Positions 6,305-8,077 of a stretch of 8,077 bases of DNA are shown in pieces. This stretch comes from an uncultured Lachnospiraceae bacterium (GTDB taxonomy: Bacteria; Bacillota; Clostridia; Lachnospirales; Lachnospiraceae): the NCBI GenBank assembly GCA_947625995.1, contig CANQQN010000081.1:1-8077 (forward strand), in the 5' to 3' direction. A program made the translations under genes and the position numbers. Under the pieces are notes generated by a model. That model was given only the letters and a program-made list of their open reading frames with translations. It was not told where the DNA came from and made no database searches. Position 1 is the stretch's first letter, and each line of letters opens with the position of its first letter.

Positions 6305-6981
6305 GAATAAAAATCCGGCTTTAAAAGCACCAGATTACTGATGATAAAACTGCTGTGGTTTTTTGCATAGCTTTCATACTCTTTTTTATTGATGTAATAT
6401 TTTCTGCCCCAAGAAGACAACTGCACCCACTCGTCGTCCGCGGCCGTGGCCGTCATGTAGTGGGCTCTGACACTGTTCACCTGCCTGTAATCTTCCCCGG
6501 ACCGCGCATACAATCTGAGGCTGTTCTTTCCCCAGAAAAGAGGAAAATTTGGTCCCGCCGAAAAGATCACCGGCAGATCCTTTGAAAGCATCTCATCCAT
6601 CCTCTGCCACAGTTTCCGCCTGCTTACGCACCAGCGGGCGCGAAAAGGAATCTCATTGCGCCGGAAATACCGGTTCAGACCTATGACAAGAGACAGACCG
6701 TTTATGCCGAAGCCCGGAATGACAGGAAGATACTTTCTGTTCATGGCGCTCACCCATTCATTGTACCGCGAAAGCGTCACCCCAGACTCTCTGCAGTCAT
6801 CAAAAAGACTGCTTTGGCAGCCTTTCCGGTACAAATGCAGGTAAAGCAGCAGATCCACGCTGCTGACGATCCCGCAGCCGTATTTTTGGATCTGTTTCCG
6901 TGGGTGGCTTCCCTGATCGCCGCCATAGGAGAGAAGACCCCCTTTATTTATCTGTGGAAACCTGTGCTTCAGTTCTTTCAT
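6301..6981 (-). CDS. Putative papain-like/C39-like cysteine peptidase-fold protein
   Basis: A 226-residue protein I cannot assign firmly. The N-terminal part has DQGSH (22-26, a possible oxyanion Gln23) followed by KYGCGIVSSVDLLLYL (33-48), which resembles the nucleophile helix of C39-like and papain-like proteins with Cys36. Near the C-terminus RAHYMTATAADDEWVQLSSW (172-191) followed by GRKYYI gives a candidate His174 and a papain-like SWG. The third catalytic position, usually Asn or Asp before SWG, appears to be Ser189. There is no signal peptide or membrane anchor, so it is probably cytoplasmic, which is odd for such peptidases. Cys and Arg are fairly frequent. The start is supported by GGAG (6991-6988) 6 nt before the ATG. 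It lies between rarA and the malic enzyme promoter, about 100 bp after rarA, and need not be linked to either. It may be an inactive or non-peptidase relative. Confidence 0.55.
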   Translation of the reverse strand: MKELKHRFPQINKGGLLSYGGDQGSHPRKQIQKYGCGIVSSVDLLLYLHLYRKGCQSSLFDDCRESGVTLSRYNEWVSAMNRKYLPVIPGFGINGLSLVIGLNRYFRRNEIPFRARWCVSRRKLWQRMDEMLSKDLPVIFSAGPNFPLFWGKNSLRLYARSGEDYRQVNSVRAHYMTATAADDEWVQLSSWGRKYYINKKEYESYAKNHSSFIISNLVLLKPDFYS

Positions 6982-7078
6982 ATTTCTCTCCGCTTTTCTT
7001 TGTACTCCCGTTCTTTATTTTACCGACAGACGCCTCTCCATTGGTCAGACAGCCGGCAATGTCAGATCCAAAATCCTA
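6982..7078 (-). promoter_or_regulatory. Short gap between rarA and the papain-like gene; weak promoter candidate
   Basis: The minus strand carries TAAAAT (7024-7019), a fair -10 box about 37 nt before the start codon, but no recognisable -35 lies 16-18 nt upstream of it. I see no T-tailed hairpin after rarA, so read-through from rarA is also possible. Confidence 0.3.
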
Positions 7079-8077
7079 CTATTCTTCCTTCAGCCACTTC
7101 ATATGAGCCGCGATCTGTTTTTCATACCCGTTGTCCGTGGGCTCATAGAATACTTTGTCCGTCAGTCCGTCCGGAAGATACTGCTGTTTCACGTAATGCT
7201 TGGGAAAATCGTGGGCATACTGATAGCCGATCCCGTGCCCCAGCTTACCCGCGCCTTTATAATGGCTGTCCTGAAGATGCGAGGGCACCGGCGCGGTCTC
7301 ATATTCCTGCACCGCCCGGGTGGCTTCATAGATGGCGTTGGTGCAGGCGTTGCTCTTGGGCGCGGTTGCCACATAAATCACCGCCTGAGAAAGAATCAGC
7401 TGGGATTCCGGCATGCCTACCCGCTCCACCGCCTGCGCCGCCGCCACGGCAACCTGCAGCGCCTGAGGATCCGCGTTTCCCACGTCCTCCGCGGCGCAGA
7501 TCATGATCCGTCTGGCAATAAAGGTGACGCTTTCCCCGGCGTAGAGCATCCGCGCTAAATAATACACCGCCGCGTCGGGATCGGAACCCCGCATACTCTT
7601 GATAAAGGCAGAGATGGTATCGTAGTGGCTGTCGCCGCTCTTGTCATAGCGCACCGCCCGTTTCTGGATACATTCCTGCGCCACCTGAAGGGTGATGTGG
7701 ATCAGCCCGTCTTCACTTCTGGGCGTGGTAAGCACACCAAGCTCCACCGCATTCAGCGCCGCTCTGGCATCTCCGTTGGCCACGTCCGCCAGAAACACCT
7801 TCGCTTCCTCATCAATCTCCGCCTTGTAGGCGCCCATGCCCTTTTCTACATCATAAACCGCCCGGGTGATCAGCTTCTCGATATCCTTCTGCTCCAGAGA
7901 TCGCAGTTCAAATACGATGGAACGGGAGATCAATGCGTTGTTCACCTCAAAATAAGGATTCTCCGTGGTGGCGCCCACGAGCACAAGCGTTCCCTCCTCC
8001 ACGAACGGGAGCAGATAATCCTGCTGCCCTTTATTGAATCGGTGGATCTCATCAATGAACAGAATGGTTTTTTTGCC
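7079..8077 (-). CDS. rarA: RarA (MgsA) replication-associated recombination ATPase, C-terminal part
   Basis: The frame is open to the right edge, so the first 100 or so residues, including Walker A, lie outside; 332 residues are visible. The AAA+ core shows Walker B ILFIDEIHRF (5-14), sensor 1 GATTENP (35-41) and the arginine-finger region NNALISR (46-52, Arg52). The C-terminus is typical of the family: GKLGHGIGYQYAHDFPKHYV (about residues 276-295), then KQQYLPDGL, ending in YEPTDNGYE and a short helix. RarA is a homotetrameric AAA+ protein related to the clamp loader and RuvB, acting at stalled replication forks in the cytoplasm. The internal GTG at 8002 is not the start. Nothing looks broken. 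It is followed on the same strand by the papain-like gene. Confidence 0.95.
   Translation of the reverse strand, partial: GKKTILFIDEIHRFNKGQQDYLLPFVEEGTLVLVGATTENPYFEVNNALISRSIVFELRSLEQKDIEKLITRAVYDVEKGMGAYKAEIDEEAKVFLADVANGDARAALNAVELGVLTTPRSEDGLIHITLQVAQECIQKRAVRYDKSGDSHYDTISAFIKSMRGSDPDAAVYYLARMLYAGESVTFIARRIMICAAEDVGNADPQALQVAVAAAQAVERVGMPESQLILSQAVIYVATAPKSNACTNAIYEATRAVQEYETAPVPSHLQDSHYKGAGKLGHGIGYQYAHDFPKHYVKQQYLPDGLTDKVFYEPTDNGYEKQIAAHMKWLKEE

Noticed and set aside
7023..7056. Apparent inverted repeat after rarA (CCGACAGAC ... CAGACAGCCGG)
   Set aside because: The two arms are mirror-like and not complementary, so they cannot form a terminator stem, and no T-run follows.
6814..7506. 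230-codon plus-strand frame across the rarA end and the papain-like gene
   Set aside because: It spans parts of two real genes and their gap, with a Pro/Arg-rich shadow-like product.

Overview
The window reads as chromosomal DNA of a low-to-mid GC Firmicute, most likely a Lachnospiraceae/Clostridia member. This is inferred from the protein types (a DUF4364 protein, an aconitase-like 'hydratase', a CdaR/PucR-type regulator), from strong AGGAG-type ribosome binding sites and from tight gene packing. The exact genus cannot be told from the sequence. No rRNA, tRNA, CRISPR array or transposase was seen.

Layout, left to right. Positions 1-758 (+) hold the 3' part of an AI-2E family membrane transporter, whose cytoplasmic tail carries tandem 15-residue repeats. 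Positions 759-1126 are a convergent intergenic region with several inverted repeats and a good bidirectional terminator at 1054-1099. From 1127 to 6230 four genes lie head to tail on the minus strand. In transcription order they are malic enzyme (6230-5079), a DUF4364 winged-helix-like protein (5050-4520), a CdaR/PucR-type regulator (4523-3429) and an aconitase-superfamily hydratase (3415-1127). Gaps between them are about 28 bp, a 4-bp stop/start overlap, and 13 bp with the ribosome binding site built into the preceding stop codon. They therefore look like one operon, driven by a near-consensus extended -10 promoter at 6276-6304. Upstream on the same strand are an unassigned papain-like/C39-like protein (6981-6301) and the 3' part of rarA (from 8077 down to 7079), an AAA+ replication-recombination ATPase whose N-terminus lies beyond the right edge.

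How the genes may work together: malic enzyme interconverts malate and pyruvate, and the hydratase has the iron-sulfur and substrate-arginine signature of aconitases but an altered pocket. Between them sit two putative regulators, one of a family that often senses diacids or related small acids. The inference is a self-regulated organic-acid module whose hydratase substrate is unknown. The transporter, the papain-like gene and rarA look like unrelated neighbours.
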